Counted from the stretch's first letter, positions 1 to 7,634 are shown. The stretch is 10,854 nt of DNA from Candidatus Zixiibacteriota bacterium (GCA_030591405.1 JAUVBC010000041.1:1-10854), one strand, 5' to 3'. Translations and numbers: made by a program. The notes: generated from the letters alone by a model not told the origin.

Positions 1-614
1 AAAACTAACACCGATGTGGCCGACTGAGCATCTACAATCATCTCGCTGTAGGTGGCACCATAGTAGGCACTTCCCAGTCCCTTAATATAAATGTCATAAG
101 TGGAATCAAGCCCGGCCGGATAAAAATCATCTCGCGGAGGAGCCGGAAAACCAAGTTCACCAATTTCATAAGCCCAGACCGAATCAGCAATTTCGCCCAC
201 CTTATTAACATAATCGGGGACACCATCGCCACCAGCTAAAGTATCAAGAGTCGGCTCATAAACAGCATTGAAACCATCAGTAGCATAATGTATTAAGAAA
301 TGTCCGGCGGGAGATTCGTATGAATCAGTAAGGGTCGTATCTCTCCCTGACATTACCGCCGATGTTTTGTAGGCGCCACTCAGGCGATCCCGGTTTATAA
401 ACGCTTCAAAAGCAATCGATGTCCCGCAAATCGGACGTTCCAGATTTTCAAGCGAAACCGGTCGGGGACCCTGACCACTCAAGTGATTAAGTTTATCAAA
501 CAGGTCCTGCTGATATTCTTCGGTTAATTCGGTCTCTGAATAAGTGTTCACGACAATAAGTAATGTGAACAATAATACGATTGATAAAATCGTCATTTTT
601 TTTACGTTTTTCAA
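1..614 (-). CDS. MXAN_6640-type putative secreted metalloprotease, N-terminal part (3' end beyond window)
   Basis: This is an open frame of 204 codons that continues off the left edge. I choose the TTG at 612-614. It has an AGGGG ribosome-binding site (621-625) 6 nt upstream and adds the residues MKNVKK ahead of a hydrophobic stretch, giving a proper signal peptide (n-region KNVKK, core about residues 8-22, cleavage near 26). The ATG at 594-596 would leave an uncharged n-region and put the ribosome-binding site 24 nt away. The mature part contains SPAGHFLIHY (101-110), GGDGVPDYV (128-136), VWAYEIGELGFPAPP (146-160) and YDIYIKGLG (173-181). This order is what I know from the MXAN_6640 family of putative metalloproteases, large secreted proteins of myxobacteria and FCB-group bacteria. 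The HExxH-like catalytic part would lie beyond the edge and is not seen. The gene starts 17 nt after the PHP gene and is the last visible member of the operon. The family call rests on remembered motifs. Confidence 0.72.
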   Translation of the reverse strand, partial: MKNVKKMTILSIVLLFTLLIVVNTYSETELTEEYQQDLFDKLNHLSGQGPRPVSLENLERPICGTSIAFEAFINRDRLSGAYKTSAVMSGRDTTLTDSYESPAGHFLIHYATDGFNAVYEPTLDTLAGGDGVPDYVNKVGEIADSVWAYEIGELGFPAPPRDDFYPAGLDSTYDIYIKGLGSAYYGATYSEMIVDAQSATSVLV

Positions 615-631
615 AATTATCCCCTGTCTGA

Positions 632-1447
632 TTATGATAATCTTTCTTTCATCAATGTCAGCATATTATCCGGTAGCGACACTGATCCTATTTGACCATG
701 TTTCCCCTGCCGTCCATGAAAATCTGAACCGCCGGTGAAAAGAATACCTTTTTTTACTGCATATTTTTTATAGTTATTCTGAAGACGGCTGTTGTGCATC
801 GGATGAAAGGCTTCAATACCATCCAAACCAAAGCCGATAAATTCATCAATATGCTGGCCGGCACCGGCTATACCGGGATGAGCCAGAATGGCCAGCCCTT
901 TTGCTCTGTGTATTAACTCGATAGCATCCCTCGGAGTAATATTAAATTTGGAAACATATGCCGGACAACCATATCCGATATACCTATCAAAAGCCTCGGA
1001 AAAGTTGTTAACCGCTCCAGTCTTAACCAGAGCATCGGCGATGTTGGGCCGCCCTATGGCGGAACGTCCGGCAAACTCTATTACAAGTTCCAGCGGTATA
1101 TTAATTCCCTGTTCCTTTAGTTTATTTAACATTTCAGCACCGCGTTGGTTCCGCTTATCACGAAATTGTTTCAGTGCCGAGGTCAGCTCATCAGAAGCCG
1201 GATCAAAGAAATATCCCAGGATATGTATATCTTCGTTCCCCTGCCCCGCCGAAAGTTCAACACCCGGGATAAGTTCGGGGTCATCTTTGGCTATATTATC
1301 TTTCAAATGAAGATAGCCGCCGATATTGTCATGATCGGAAATTGAAAACGCATTAAGCTGTTTTTCTTTCACCATTTCTAATATTTCTTCAGGTCTGTTT
1401 TTGCCGTCGGAAAAATTAGTATGAATATGTAAATCGGCAGTTATCAC
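632..1447 (-). CDS. PHP-domain phosphoesterase (RNase AM / 3',5'-nucleotide bisphosphatase-like)
   Basis: The protein has 271 aa, the usual length for the family. All PHP metal-site motifs are visible: DLHIHTNFSDG (5-15; H7, H9, D14), SISDHDN (35-41; D38, H39), PGVELSA (61-67; E64), H75 in HILGYF, LAHPG (188-192; H190) and GGSDFHG (239-245; D242, H244). The insert GRPNIADALV (132-141) fits the TrpH/YciV group, whose studied members are 3',5'-nucleoside bisphosphate phosphatases or the 5'-3' exonuclease RNase AM. A role in RNA end trimming or nucleotide clean-up in the cytoplasm is therefore likely, but the exact substrate cannot be read from sequence. The start codon is GTG, sharing its first G with the TAG stop of the FTCD gene (TAGTG, 1-nt overlap). 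There is no clear ribosome-binding site, so translational coupling to FTCD is likely. Confidence 0.88.
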   Translation of the reverse strand: MITADLHIHTNFSDGKNRPEEILEMVKEKQLNAFSISDHDNIGGYLHLKDNIAKDDPELIPGVELSAGQGNEDIHILGYFFDPASDELTSALKQFRDKRNQRGAEMLNKLKEQGINIPLELVIEFAGRSAIGRPNIADALVKTGAVNNFSEAFDRYIGYGCPAYVSKFNITPRDAIELIHRAKGLAILAHPGIAGAGQHIDEFIGFGLDGIEAFHPMHNSRLQNNYKKYAVKKGILFTGGSDFHGRQGKHGQIGSVSLPDNMLTLMKERLS

Positions 1448-2976
1448 TATTTGATTTTGCTTTCAACGATCGCTTTGATCTCATCAGCCAACGTATCACT
1501 CTTCGTTATTAATTGCTCGGAAGCAGCATTCATAGTATTGGCAAATTCTTTTTCTTCAAAACCGCTGATATTTATTTTTACGTTGTAGATAGCACCTTCA
1601 AGCGCTGCCTTGGCCATCAGAGCGGCCACTCCGGCATCGGTTACCGAATTAACGTTTCCATTTTTGGCGATATCTTTGGCCAGCTCAAGAACTTTGAAAG
1701 CCATTTTGGCTGTTTCGAGTGGAACTTCGGCGGCATATTTGGTTGCCTCGATAATCGCAACCTCCCGCTTCTTAATTTCCTCGTCGGTATCTTTGGGAAG
1801 CTTGCCGGCGGTCATTACCTCATCAAAAGCCTTACCATCGGTGATAACCATCTCCTGCAACTGCTTTCTAACGACTTCTGATTTATCGCGCCAATCTTTC
1901 ATCTGCTCTTCTACTTTTTTGTATTTCTTCTTGCCGATAGTCAAACGACAGACCATCGCATTTAGAGCGGCACCGAGTGCGCCGGCCGCGGCAGCGACCG
2001 AACCGCCACCGGGAGTTGGTGATTTGGCCGCAACATCTTCAAAGAAATCATAGCTTGATTTGGCTGAGCCGACGCCAGCTCGACGCATTTTTTCTTCGAG
2101 GACCTGATTGGCAGAGAAATTTTCCAGTTGCAGATAATACTCGGAGACATCCAAAAGAGCTTGTTGTGGAACCAATCCAACGATCTCAGATGACAGGACA
2201 TTGACACCATACCGCGCCGCCTCTGATTTAATCGTTTCAAAAACTCGAAACACCGGAGTTTTTGGATAACGAACCAGATTCATAGAAACCTGAGTACAAT
2301 CGCGTTCTTTAATCATAAATCCCATCGCTTTGGCAAAACGATAACCACCCTGGACAAAACGAATGGCGTTGGCAATCTTGCGAGCGATAGAGACGCGATT
2401 AGTATCGAGATAGACATTATAAGCAACAAGCGGAAATCTGACCCCGATAGCGGTGGCGCCAGCTTTAAGATTCATTTTGGCCGGACCGTAATCCGGTTTC
2501 CGATTTGGGTCTTTTTCTATCGATTTTATCATCCCCTCATACTCACCCTTCCTGACAACAGCGAGATTCTCTCTATCAGGGGAAGTAGCGGCCGATTCAT
2601 ACAAAAATATGGGGATACCCAATTCTTCACCAACTCTTTTGCCCAATTGATGAGCCAGCTCTTTGGCCTCAGCCAGGGTGAAATCGGAAATCGGAATAAA
2701 GGGGCAAACATCGGTTGCACCCATCCGGGGATGCTCACCCGAATGCGTCTGCATATCTATTAATTCGGAAGCTTTTTTAATGGCTCGAAAGCATGTTTCG
2801 ACCGCATCTTCCGGCGGGCAAACAAAAGTAACAACGGCACGATTAAGATCGGGGTCCATCTCCCAATCTAATAATGTTGCCGCCGGGACCGATCTTATTT
2901 CATCCAATATTTTTTCGATTACTTCCTTATTTCTGCCTTCCGAAAAATTCGGCACGCATTCAACTAAACGTATCAT
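1447..2976 (-). CDS. ftcD: Glutamate formimidoyltransferase / formimidoyl-THF cyclodeaminase (bifunctional FTCD)
   Basis: This 509-aa protein has both enzymes of mammalian-type FTCD. The formimidoyltransferase part (about 1-290) opens with LVECVPNFSEG (4-14) and carries GEHPRMGATDVCPF (80-93); H82 sits at the same number as the catalytic histidine described for pig FTCD. The cyclodeaminase part (about 305-509) has the PTPGGGSVAA glycine loop (320-329) and a helical C-terminus. Together the enzymes move the formimino group of N-formimino-glutamate to tetrahydrofolate, then release ammonia to give 5,10-methenyl-THF. This is normally the last stage of histidine breakdown, yet no hutH, hutU or hutI gene is visible nearby, so the role here may be folate one-carbon supply or use of an unlinked pathway. 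The ATG start has a GGAG ribosome-binding site 8-9 nt upstream. It lies 17 nt after the unknown 320-aa gene, and its stop overlaps the PHP start. Confidence 0.93.
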   Translation of the reverse strand: MIRLVECVPNFSEGRNKEVIEKILDEIRSVPAATLLDWEMDPDLNRAVVTFVCPPEDAVETCFRAIKKASELIDMQTHSGEHPRMGATDVCPFIPISDFTLAEAKELAHQLGKRVGEELGIPIFLYESAATSPDRENLAVVRKGEYEGMIKSIEKDPNRKPDYGPAKMNLKAGATAIGVRFPLVAYNVYLDTNRVSIARKIANAIRFVQGGYRFAKAMGFMIKERDCTQVSMNLVRYPKTPVFRVFETIKSEAARYGVNVLSSEIVGLVPQQALLDVSEYYLQLENFSANQVLEEKMRRAGVGSAKSSYDFFEDVAAKSPTPGGGSVAAAAGALGAALNAMVCRLTIGKKKYKKVEEQMKDWRDKSEVVRKQLQEMVITDGKAFDEVMTAGKLPKDTDEEIKKREVAIIEATKYAAEVPLETAKMAFKVLELAKDIAKNGNVNSVTDAGVAALMAKAALEGAIYNVKINISGFEEKEFANTMNAASEQLITKSDTLADEIKAIVESKIK

Positions 2977-2993
2977 TTCAAAATCTCCACATC

Positions 2994-3956
2994 TTACTTT
3001 ATTTTATTGATATATGATTTAAGCCCCCAGGCTAACAGGGGGATCATTATTTCGTGATGTCCGGTAAAATTAAATCCGCGTCCGCCATTTTCGGTCGGAC
3101 GTTTGACCACATTGGTCAGAGGACGGTAATGGTTAATCATATCAAAATTGGCCGTCGTTATTTCGCATTTGCTTTTCTTTAGATTGCGGGCCACGGTTAA
3201 TGCTTTTAAAAATACCTCCGGTAACATAACGGCCGAGCCGACATTGGCCACACAGCCGCCGCGATCGGCATCAATCAAAATATTTGAAAGCACCTTAAAA
3301 TCACGGTATGAACCTTCGGCGGTTGGACCGGGACAATAACTTTTTTGTTGCGCAACAATATCAGTGCCAATAGCAACATGGATAGTCGCTGGCAGGCCAA
3401 GTTTATCGGCATTGGCAAACAGTGAATATTTCCCAAATTTTGCTTTACTACTATTTATATATTTCCCCGCCGCTTCGCCCAGACCGATTGATCTTTCATC
3501 GGCCAGTTTTACTACATCCGCAAACATCAAACCGGTCTCTTCAGCCATTCCGAAACTGCCATTTTTTAATCCGGCTGAGACATCTTCCGATGTCTGACCA
3601 ATAAAGGCCAATTCCAGATCATGAATCAGTCCTGCTGAATTCAATGAGATGCCGGTAATTATTTTCTCTTTCATCAAATCAATAAAAATAGGGGTCAATC
3701 CGACTTTTATCGAATGCGCGCCCATCATAACATGAAACGGCCGACCCTTTTTTCTTGAATCAGAAACCTTGTTTATAAATTCAATCAGATCATTTGCTTT
3801 AAGAAATTTCGGCAGGTTCTCGAAAAACGTTTTACCCAGTTTTTTATTCTTAAAATTATAGACCTGACCAAATGATTTTGTATTCGCTATACTCTTGCGG
3901 CGTTTTAAAGACACCGTCTTGACTTTACTAATATCGATCTGCTTAAAATTGGTCAT
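2994..3956 (-). CDS. Conserved protein of unknown function (possibly deoxyhypusine-synthase-like fold)
   Basis: I do not recognise a characterised function for this 320-aa protein. It has the dense conserved motifs of an enzyme: GAHSIKVG (79-86), NSAGLIHD (106-113), TSEDVSAGL (122-130), SFGMAEETG (134-142), IHVAIGTDI (192-200), TTANFDMINHYRPLTNVVKRP (267-287) and GHHEIMIPLLA (299-309). It has no signal peptide or membrane segment, so it is probably cytosolic. The alternation of beta-rich and glycine-rich motifs suggests a Rossmann-like alpha/beta fold. The layout (a GxHxIKxG-like loop followed by an xxGxIHD loop) resembles what I recall of deoxyhypusine-synthase-like proteins, but I see no obvious counterpart of the catalytic lysine motif, so this is only a hint. 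I recall uncharacterised homologues in Geobacter-like and other bacteria. It starts 9 nt after the DUF3108 gene with a short AGG ribosome-binding site and precedes ftcD by 17 nt, so it is co-transcribed with both. Confidence 0.8.
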   Translation of the reverse strand: MTNFKQIDISKVKTVSLKRRKSIANTKSFGQVYNFKNKKLGKTFFENLPKFLKANDLIEFINKVSDSRKKGRPFHVMMGAHSIKVGLTPIFIDLMKEKIITGISLNSAGLIHDLELAFIGQTSEDVSAGLKNGSFGMAEETGLMFADVVKLADERSIGLGEAAGKYINSSKAKFGKYSLFANADKLGLPATIHVAIGTDIVAQQKSYCPGPTAEGSYRDFKVLSNILIDADRGGCVANVGSAVMLPEVFLKALTVARNLKKSKCEITTANFDMINHYRPLTNVVKRPTENGGRGFNFTGHHEIMIPLLAWGLKSYINKIK

Positions 3957-3965
3957 TGGAACCTA

Positions 3966-4787
3966 TTAAAATTCTATTATTTCGCCCAGCTCATAATCGG
4001 TCAGTTCGGCCGATATTGAACCTACCAAAACTTTTGATTTCATCAGAACCGGCATTTTTAGTCGGTCATCAGTTAACCAGACGGTCAACTTTCCTTCATG
4101 CTTAAATACTCCCGAAGTAAGAAAAAGTGGTTCAACCACAATACAATCAAATTTCCCAGCTTTGACTTTGATTGTTTCCCGCCGGTGCACCATCACCTCA
4201 AGAGGATATTTTTTACCATCGGTAAAATTCTCAATAAAATATTTTTCGCCGACTTTTAAATCCTGAGTGCGGATATAGTACAATACCGAGAGAGCGTCTT
4301 GAACATACGGTGCAACTTCAATTGTGTCCTCGCCATAATAGACAAGGTTATTCGGCTGGTCAAACTCATAAAGCCGATCGGCACGGTACCCCCCTTCCCT
4401 GACATGTTTTTCAAAATGCCATGAAAAGATACCAAGGCCATCGACAATTGATTCAACTCTGTCTTCTACCTTAAAAAATGACGAGAAAAATTTATTACTA
4501 TTAGCAATAGAAACAATATGATAACAGGGGCGTTCCGAATATTCTATCAGATCGGCAACTTCAAGAGTCGCCTGACCGGCATTAATAAATCCGTATCCAA
4601 TGTCAAAATAGAATTTTTCACCGGGACCAAAAGCAAGGTTTTCGACATATCTGTTAAAACTCGAAGAATTTTCTTCAATATTGGTGTCGGCCTGTGCGGC
4701 GGCGATACCGAATTTATTATCCAGAAAATAAAAACCGGCCGCAAAAACAAGAATAAATGTAAATATCAATGCTATCTTTTTAGCCAT
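3966..4787 (-). CDS. DUF3108-family exported protein
   Basis: The protein has 273 aa. It begins with MAKKIALIFTFILVFAAGF, a clear signal peptide, with a likely AxA-type cut after AAAQA (near residue 33). The mature part matches the DUF3108 layout: GEKFYFDIGYGFINAGQATLEV (about 57-78), then a central region with WHFEKHVREGGYRAD, a DALSVLYYIRT stretch, and a C-terminal VKAGKFDCIVVEPLF ... GKLTVWLTDDRLKMPVLMKSK. Members are periplasmic or outer-membrane-associated beta-rich proteins without a firm function. The repeated strand pattern recalls lipid- or lipoprotein-binding folds, but that is inference. The ATG overlaps the 3' end of the upstream phosphatase gene by 8 nt and has an AGGA ribosome-binding site 6 nt away, supporting coupled translation. 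Confidence 0.85.
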   Translation of the reverse strand: MAKKIALIFTFILVFAAGFYFLDNKFGIAAAQADTNIEENSSSFNRYVENLAFGPGEKFYFDIGYGFINAGQATLEVADLIEYSERPCYHIVSIANSNKFFSSFFKVEDRVESIVDGLGIFSWHFEKHVREGGYRADRLYEFDQPNNLVYYGEDTIEVAPYVQDALSVLYYIRTQDLKVGEKYFIENFTDGKKYPLEVMVHRRETIKVKAGKFDCIVVEPLFLTSGVFKHEGKLTVWLTDDRLKMPVLMKSKVLVGSISAELTDYELGEIIEF

Positions 4788-5289
4788 CGTTTTCCTGAGA
4801 ATTTTTCTTCTCTTCCACTTTTTTCAATATTTCAGGAAGAATCCGACCGATCTCTTCACCGATTTCAAGGAAAGTTTGATTATACATATCCAGCGATCCG
4901 CCGATAGGATCATCGACACCCTCACCGGAACATCCATGAACAGGAAATTTCTTAAGCAAAAATAGTCTATTTATTGCGTCGGGAGACAACCTGAGTACTT
5001 CCTGACAATGTGATCTTTCCATAGCCAAAATCAAATCGGTCCGATCAATTATTTCTGCCGATAATGGTTGGGAACGATGCGATGAAATATCTGCCTCCCA
5101 TATTTTGGCCGCTTCGACGGCGTATGGTGTCGCCTCAAAATCGATTCCACCGGAGGTTCCCGATGAATAAACATCAACTCCTGAAATTTTCCTATTCTCA
5201 AGTATTTTGCGTAAGGCGCCCTCGGCCATTGGTGACCGGCAGGTATTACCAAAACAAACAAACATTATTTTAAAACTTCCTGTTATCAA
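4780..5289 (-). CDS. Low-molecular-weight protein phosphatase, arginine-phosphatase type (YwlE-like)
   Basis: A 169-aa cytosolic enzyme of the LMW-PTP family. The phosphate loop is CFGNTCRS (C12 nucleophile, R18), followed by PMAEGALRKIL. The general acid is D127 in DDPIGG, and SSGTSG (42-47) is also typical. The fifth loop position is Thr (T16). In Bacillus YwlE the matching Thr favours phospho-arginine over phospho-tyrosine, where true tyrosine phosphatases usually have Ile. A protein-arginine phosphatase is therefore the better call, though this is inferred from one residue. Bacillus ywlE lies close to the Sua5 gene ywlC, and here a Sua5-type gene is directly upstream. The annotated TTG overlaps that gene by 4 nt (TTGA) with a GGAG ahead. 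An ATG at 5263-5265 (M9, protein of 161 aa), with AGGAAG about 10 nt upstream, fits the family's usual N-terminus at least as well. Confidence 0.9.
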   Translation of the reverse strand: MITGSFKIMFVCFGNTCRSPMAEGALRKILENRKISGVDVYSSGTSGGIDFEATPYAVEAAKIWEADISSHRSQPLSAEIIDRTDLILAMERSHCQEVLRLSPDAINRLFLLKKFPVHGCSGEGVDDPIGGSLDMYNQTFLEIGEEIGRILPEILKKVEEKKNSQENDG

Positions 5290-5933
5290 TTCATCTCCAG
5301 AGATTTTTTAATATCCTCATTTGAAATTGCTCCTTCACGTAATATCTTATACGTTTCGCCTGAGCAATCGACTACGGTGGATGACGGACCGTTCAGCTGT
5401 CCGGCATCGAGATAGAGGTTTATATTATCACCAAACTGTTTTATTGCTTCTTCTATATTTTCCGGTTCATTTTCGCCCGAAATATTGGCACTTGTGGCGG
5501 TCAGATTAAAATCGGCTTGAGCCAGCAGTTGAGTTATAATTTCAGAAGATGAAAAACGGAGTCCGATTTTTCCATTTAAAACAATCGGCGCTGGGTAATC
5601 CACCCTGGCCTTGACAACCAAAGTCATCGGGCCGGGCAAAAAACTTTCTGCGATTGTCTGAGCAATTGAATTTAACTCACCAATATTTTTTATTTCTTCA
5701 ATCGAATTAACAAATATTGCAGTCGGTATCGATAGCGGACGTTTTTTTATATCATACACTTTCTGTACCAAACCGGGAGAATCAATTCGAGCCAGCAGTC
5801 CATATTTTGTTTCAGTTGGTGCCATAACAATTCCATTATCTGTCAGAATCTGCAAAGTTTCTTTCAGAACTTCCGGTTCAGGGTGAAGCGGGTCAATCCT
5901 CCTGATATTCGAGGCTGTCTTGTTTGGTTTCAT
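5286..5933 (-). CDS. L-threonylcarbamoyladenylate synthase (Sua5/YrdC/TsaC family)
   Basis: This 215-aa protein makes threonylcarbamoyl-AMP from threonine, bicarbonate and ATP, the first step of the universal t6A37 modification of ANN-decoding tRNAs in the cytoplasm. Motifs in order are APTETKYGLLA (38-48), KKRP (63-66), FLPGPMTLVVKA (98-109), IGLRFSSS (123-130), LTATSANISG (144-153), GPSSTVVD (182-189) and LREGAIS (198-204). The length is that of the short YrdC/TsaC form with no Sua5 C-terminal extension. The ATG lies 41 nt inside the upstream SPOR gene. Recognisable family sequence begins at about residue 10 (RRIDP), so a much later start is unlikely. Its TGA overlaps the next gene's TTG. 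The TsaD, TsaB and TsaE partners are not in the window. Confidence 0.93.
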   Translation of the reverse strand: MKPNKTASNIRRIDPLHPEPEVLKETLQILTDNGIVMAPTETKYGLLARIDSPGLVQKVYDIKKRPLSIPTAIFVNSIEEIKNIGELNSIAQTIAESFLPGPMTLVVKARVDYPAPIVLNGKIGLRFSSSEIITQLLAQADFNLTATSANISGENEPENIEEAIKQFGDNINLYLDAGQLNGPSSTVVDCSGETYKILREGAISNEDIKKSLEMN

Positions 5934-6522
5934 ATTCCATGTCTATCAATTCGGTACTATCAAATGGCTTGAAAATTTCTTCGTCATAACCATCGTAAAC
6001 ATCTTCAACCGTTTTCACATTAACATATGCCCTGACCACCCAGGCCGTTTTATAACCCGCTTCGCGAGCGGCCGGTAAATATTCCTCCGCCTCTTCGCGG
6101 GTCAAGAAATTGCCAACTCTGATTTTATAGTAAGGCACTTCGTAATCCATCGTAACCGGCTTATCAAATACTTCAATGGCAACTTTTTTCTCCCGAATAG
6201 CAGGACCATATTCTTTGGCGGTAAAAAGCTGAATTCGGTACACTCTATCCCCGGCCAAATTTGCGCCAGAGTTATCAATAACTTCCAAAGGATTCTCACC
6301 ATTCAGATTTTGAGTTGAATCAACAACCGGATCAAATGAAACTGCTCTGGATACAATGGCAAAATCTTCGGATTGTCCGAGCGGTTCATATTTATCACTT
6401 GTCTCTTTTGCAGCCGGTTCAGGTTTTTCTTCACCGCCTACCGGAGGTGCAAATGTTCCTCTGCAATTAGAAAGGACAATTAACAACAGCAGAATAGTTA
6501 ATAATAATAAATATTTTTTCAT
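5893..6522 (-). CDS. SPOR-domain envelope lipoprotein (probable)
   Basis: A 209-aa protein that starts MKKYLLLLTILLLLIVLSNC. The hydrophobic leader ends at a single cysteine (C20), as in lipoproteins. The lipobox reads L-S-N-C; Asn just before Cys is unusual (Gly, Ala or Ser is normal), so lipidation is probable rather than certain. Residues 21-90 are Pro, Glu and Ser rich and look like a flexible tether. A SPOR-like domain follows at about 93-168: YRIQLFTAKEYGPA, then YYKIRVGNFLTREEAEEYL and GYKTAWVVRA. SPOR domains bind denuded glycan strands of peptidoglycan, often at division sites. The C-terminal tail (170-209) is strongly acidic. It follows the guanylyltransferase gene after 1 nt (TAG, T, ATG), and its last 41 nt overlap the Sua5-type gene. 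The partner process is not shown by the sequence. Confidence 0.85.
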   Translation of the reverse strand: MKKYLLLLTILLLLIVLSNCRGTFAPPVGGEEKPEPAAKETSDKYEPLGQSEDFAIVSRAVSFDPVVDSTQNLNGENPLEVIDNSGANLAGDRVYRIQLFTAKEYGPAIREKKVAIEVFDKPVTMDYEVPYYKIRVGNFLTREEAEEYLPAAREAGYKTAWVVRAYVNVKTVEDVYDGYDEEIFKPFDSTELIDMEYETKQDSLEYQED

Positions 6523-6523
6523 A

Positions 6524-7603
6524 CTATAAATACTTCTTCATTGAATCATCTTGTGACAGTTCAGCAATGATTTTTTTAACATCATTGACCTGTGTTTTAT
6601 GAGCGACCAAAACAATATCGTTGGTTTTTACAATAACCAAATCGGAAACGCCCAATGCCACTATTATACCATCATTGTCATTATAAATGGCAGTTTCGTA
6701 AGTATTTAATAATCTGGCATCGCCAATAACAACATTGTTCTCCTGATCCTTGGCTTTGTACCGCTCAAGAGCATTCCAACTTCCAACATCGTCCCAAATA
6801 ATATCGCCTCTAATTGTTAAAACATTTTCGGCATTCTCCAGAATAGCAAAATCGATTGAAATCGGGTCAGATTTACCATAAAGAGTCTTTATTGCTTCTT
6901 TTTCATTTTCGGTTCCGATAGAAACTGCATATTCATCGAGGACAGCAGCAGTTTCCGGCTGGCAGGATTTAATCGCTTTCAAAATTGCATCAACCGACCA
7001 GATAAACATACCGGAATTCCAGAGATGCTGATGACCATAATAATATTCACTGGCAACCAGCGGTTTCGGTTTTTCAGTAAAAGCCTCGACCTGATAAACT
7101 GCAATACTGCCAAAGACCTTGTAAGGTTCGCCCATTTTAACGTAGCCATAATTGGTTTCGGCCCGGGTCGGATTGATTCCGATAGTTATCAGTTTATCTT
7201 CATCCTGCGCTATCTGAGCACCGATCGAGATAATATCAAGCAGCTTTTCAGCCGGCTGAATGATATGATCCGCCGACAAAACCACCATAACAGCATCGGG
7301 ATCGGTTTTCTGAAGATGTTTGGCGGCCAGGCCGATAGCAAGACAGGTATCTCGTCCAAACGGTTCGGCCAAAATATTCTCCTGCTTGAGCATTGAGATC
7401 TCGTCCAGTATAGGTGTGACAATATCTTCCGATGTCACCACCAGAATTCTTTCGCTGGGAATCAGCGGCAGAACCCTATCAATGGTCTCCTGAAGCATCG
7501 TTTTTGACGAAATCAACCTGAGGAGTTGTTTGGGATGTTCTGCCCGCGAAAGAGGCCAGAATCGTTCGCCTTTACCACCCGCCAATATTACTCCATGAAT
7601 CAC
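6524..7603 (-). CDS. Mannose-1-phosphate guanylyltransferase (GDP-mannose pyrophosphorylase)
   Basis: A 359-aa nucleotidyltransferase that joins mannose-1-phosphate and GTP to give GDP-mannose and pyrophosphate, feeding cell-surface polysaccharide and deoxyhexose synthesis. Key motifs: LAGGKGERFWPLSR (7-20), PKQ (24-26), AEPFGRDT (79-86), LSADH (109-113), NYGYV (151-155), FTEKPKP (175-181), LWNSGMFIW (194-202) and GDIIWDDVGSWNAL (266-279). The length matches the single-domain form; the C-terminal phosphomannose isomerase domain of bifunctional ManC/AlgA (about 470 aa) is absent. The start is GTG with a GGAG ribosome-binding site 8 nt upstream; no in-frame ATG lies near it. It is the first gene of the long minus-strand operon, directly behind a strong promoter-like sequence. 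No glycosyltransferases or other sugar genes are seen here. Glucose-1-phosphate use is less likely, given the FWPLSR and EKP context. Confidence 0.93.
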   Translation of the reverse strand: MIHGVILAGGKGERFWPLSRAEHPKQLLRLISSKTMLQETIDRVLPLIPSERILVVTSEDIVTPILDEISMLKQENILAEPFGRDTCLAIGLAAKHLQKTDPDAVMVVLSADHIIQPAEKLLDIISIGAQIAQDEDKLITIGINPTRAETNYGYVKMGEPYKVFGSIAVYQVEAFTEKPKPLVASEYYYGHQHLWNSGMFIWSVDAILKAIKSCQPETAAVLDEYAVSIGTENEKEAIKTLYGKSDPISIDFAILENAENVLTIRGDIIWDDVGSWNALERYKAKDQENNVVIGDARLLNTYETAIYNDNDGIIVALGVSDLVIVKTNDIVLVAHKTQVNDVKKIIAELSQDDSMKKYL

Positions 7604-7634
7604 AACTTAATCTCCACTTTTAACACAATTAAGT

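Noticed and set aside
888..1310. 140-codon open frame on the plus strand
   Set aside because: It lies opposite the well-supported PHP gene and its product is low-complexity, Ser/Ala/Pro-rich sequence typical of a reverse-strand shadow.
1610..2053. 147-codon open frame on the plus strand
   Set aside because: It is antisense to the cyclodeaminase domain of FTCD, with no ribosome-binding site and no recognisable motif.
7025..7396. 123-codon open frame on the plus strand
   Set aside because: It is antisense to the guanylyltransferase, whose motifs continue unbroken across this stretch.
7606..7633. Inverted repeat CTTAAT/ATTAAG around the guanylyltransferase ribosome-binding site
   Set aside because: The arms are 6 bp and AT-rich with a 16-nt loop, and the upstream arm lies at or before the predicted transcription start, so a regulatory hairpin is unlikely.
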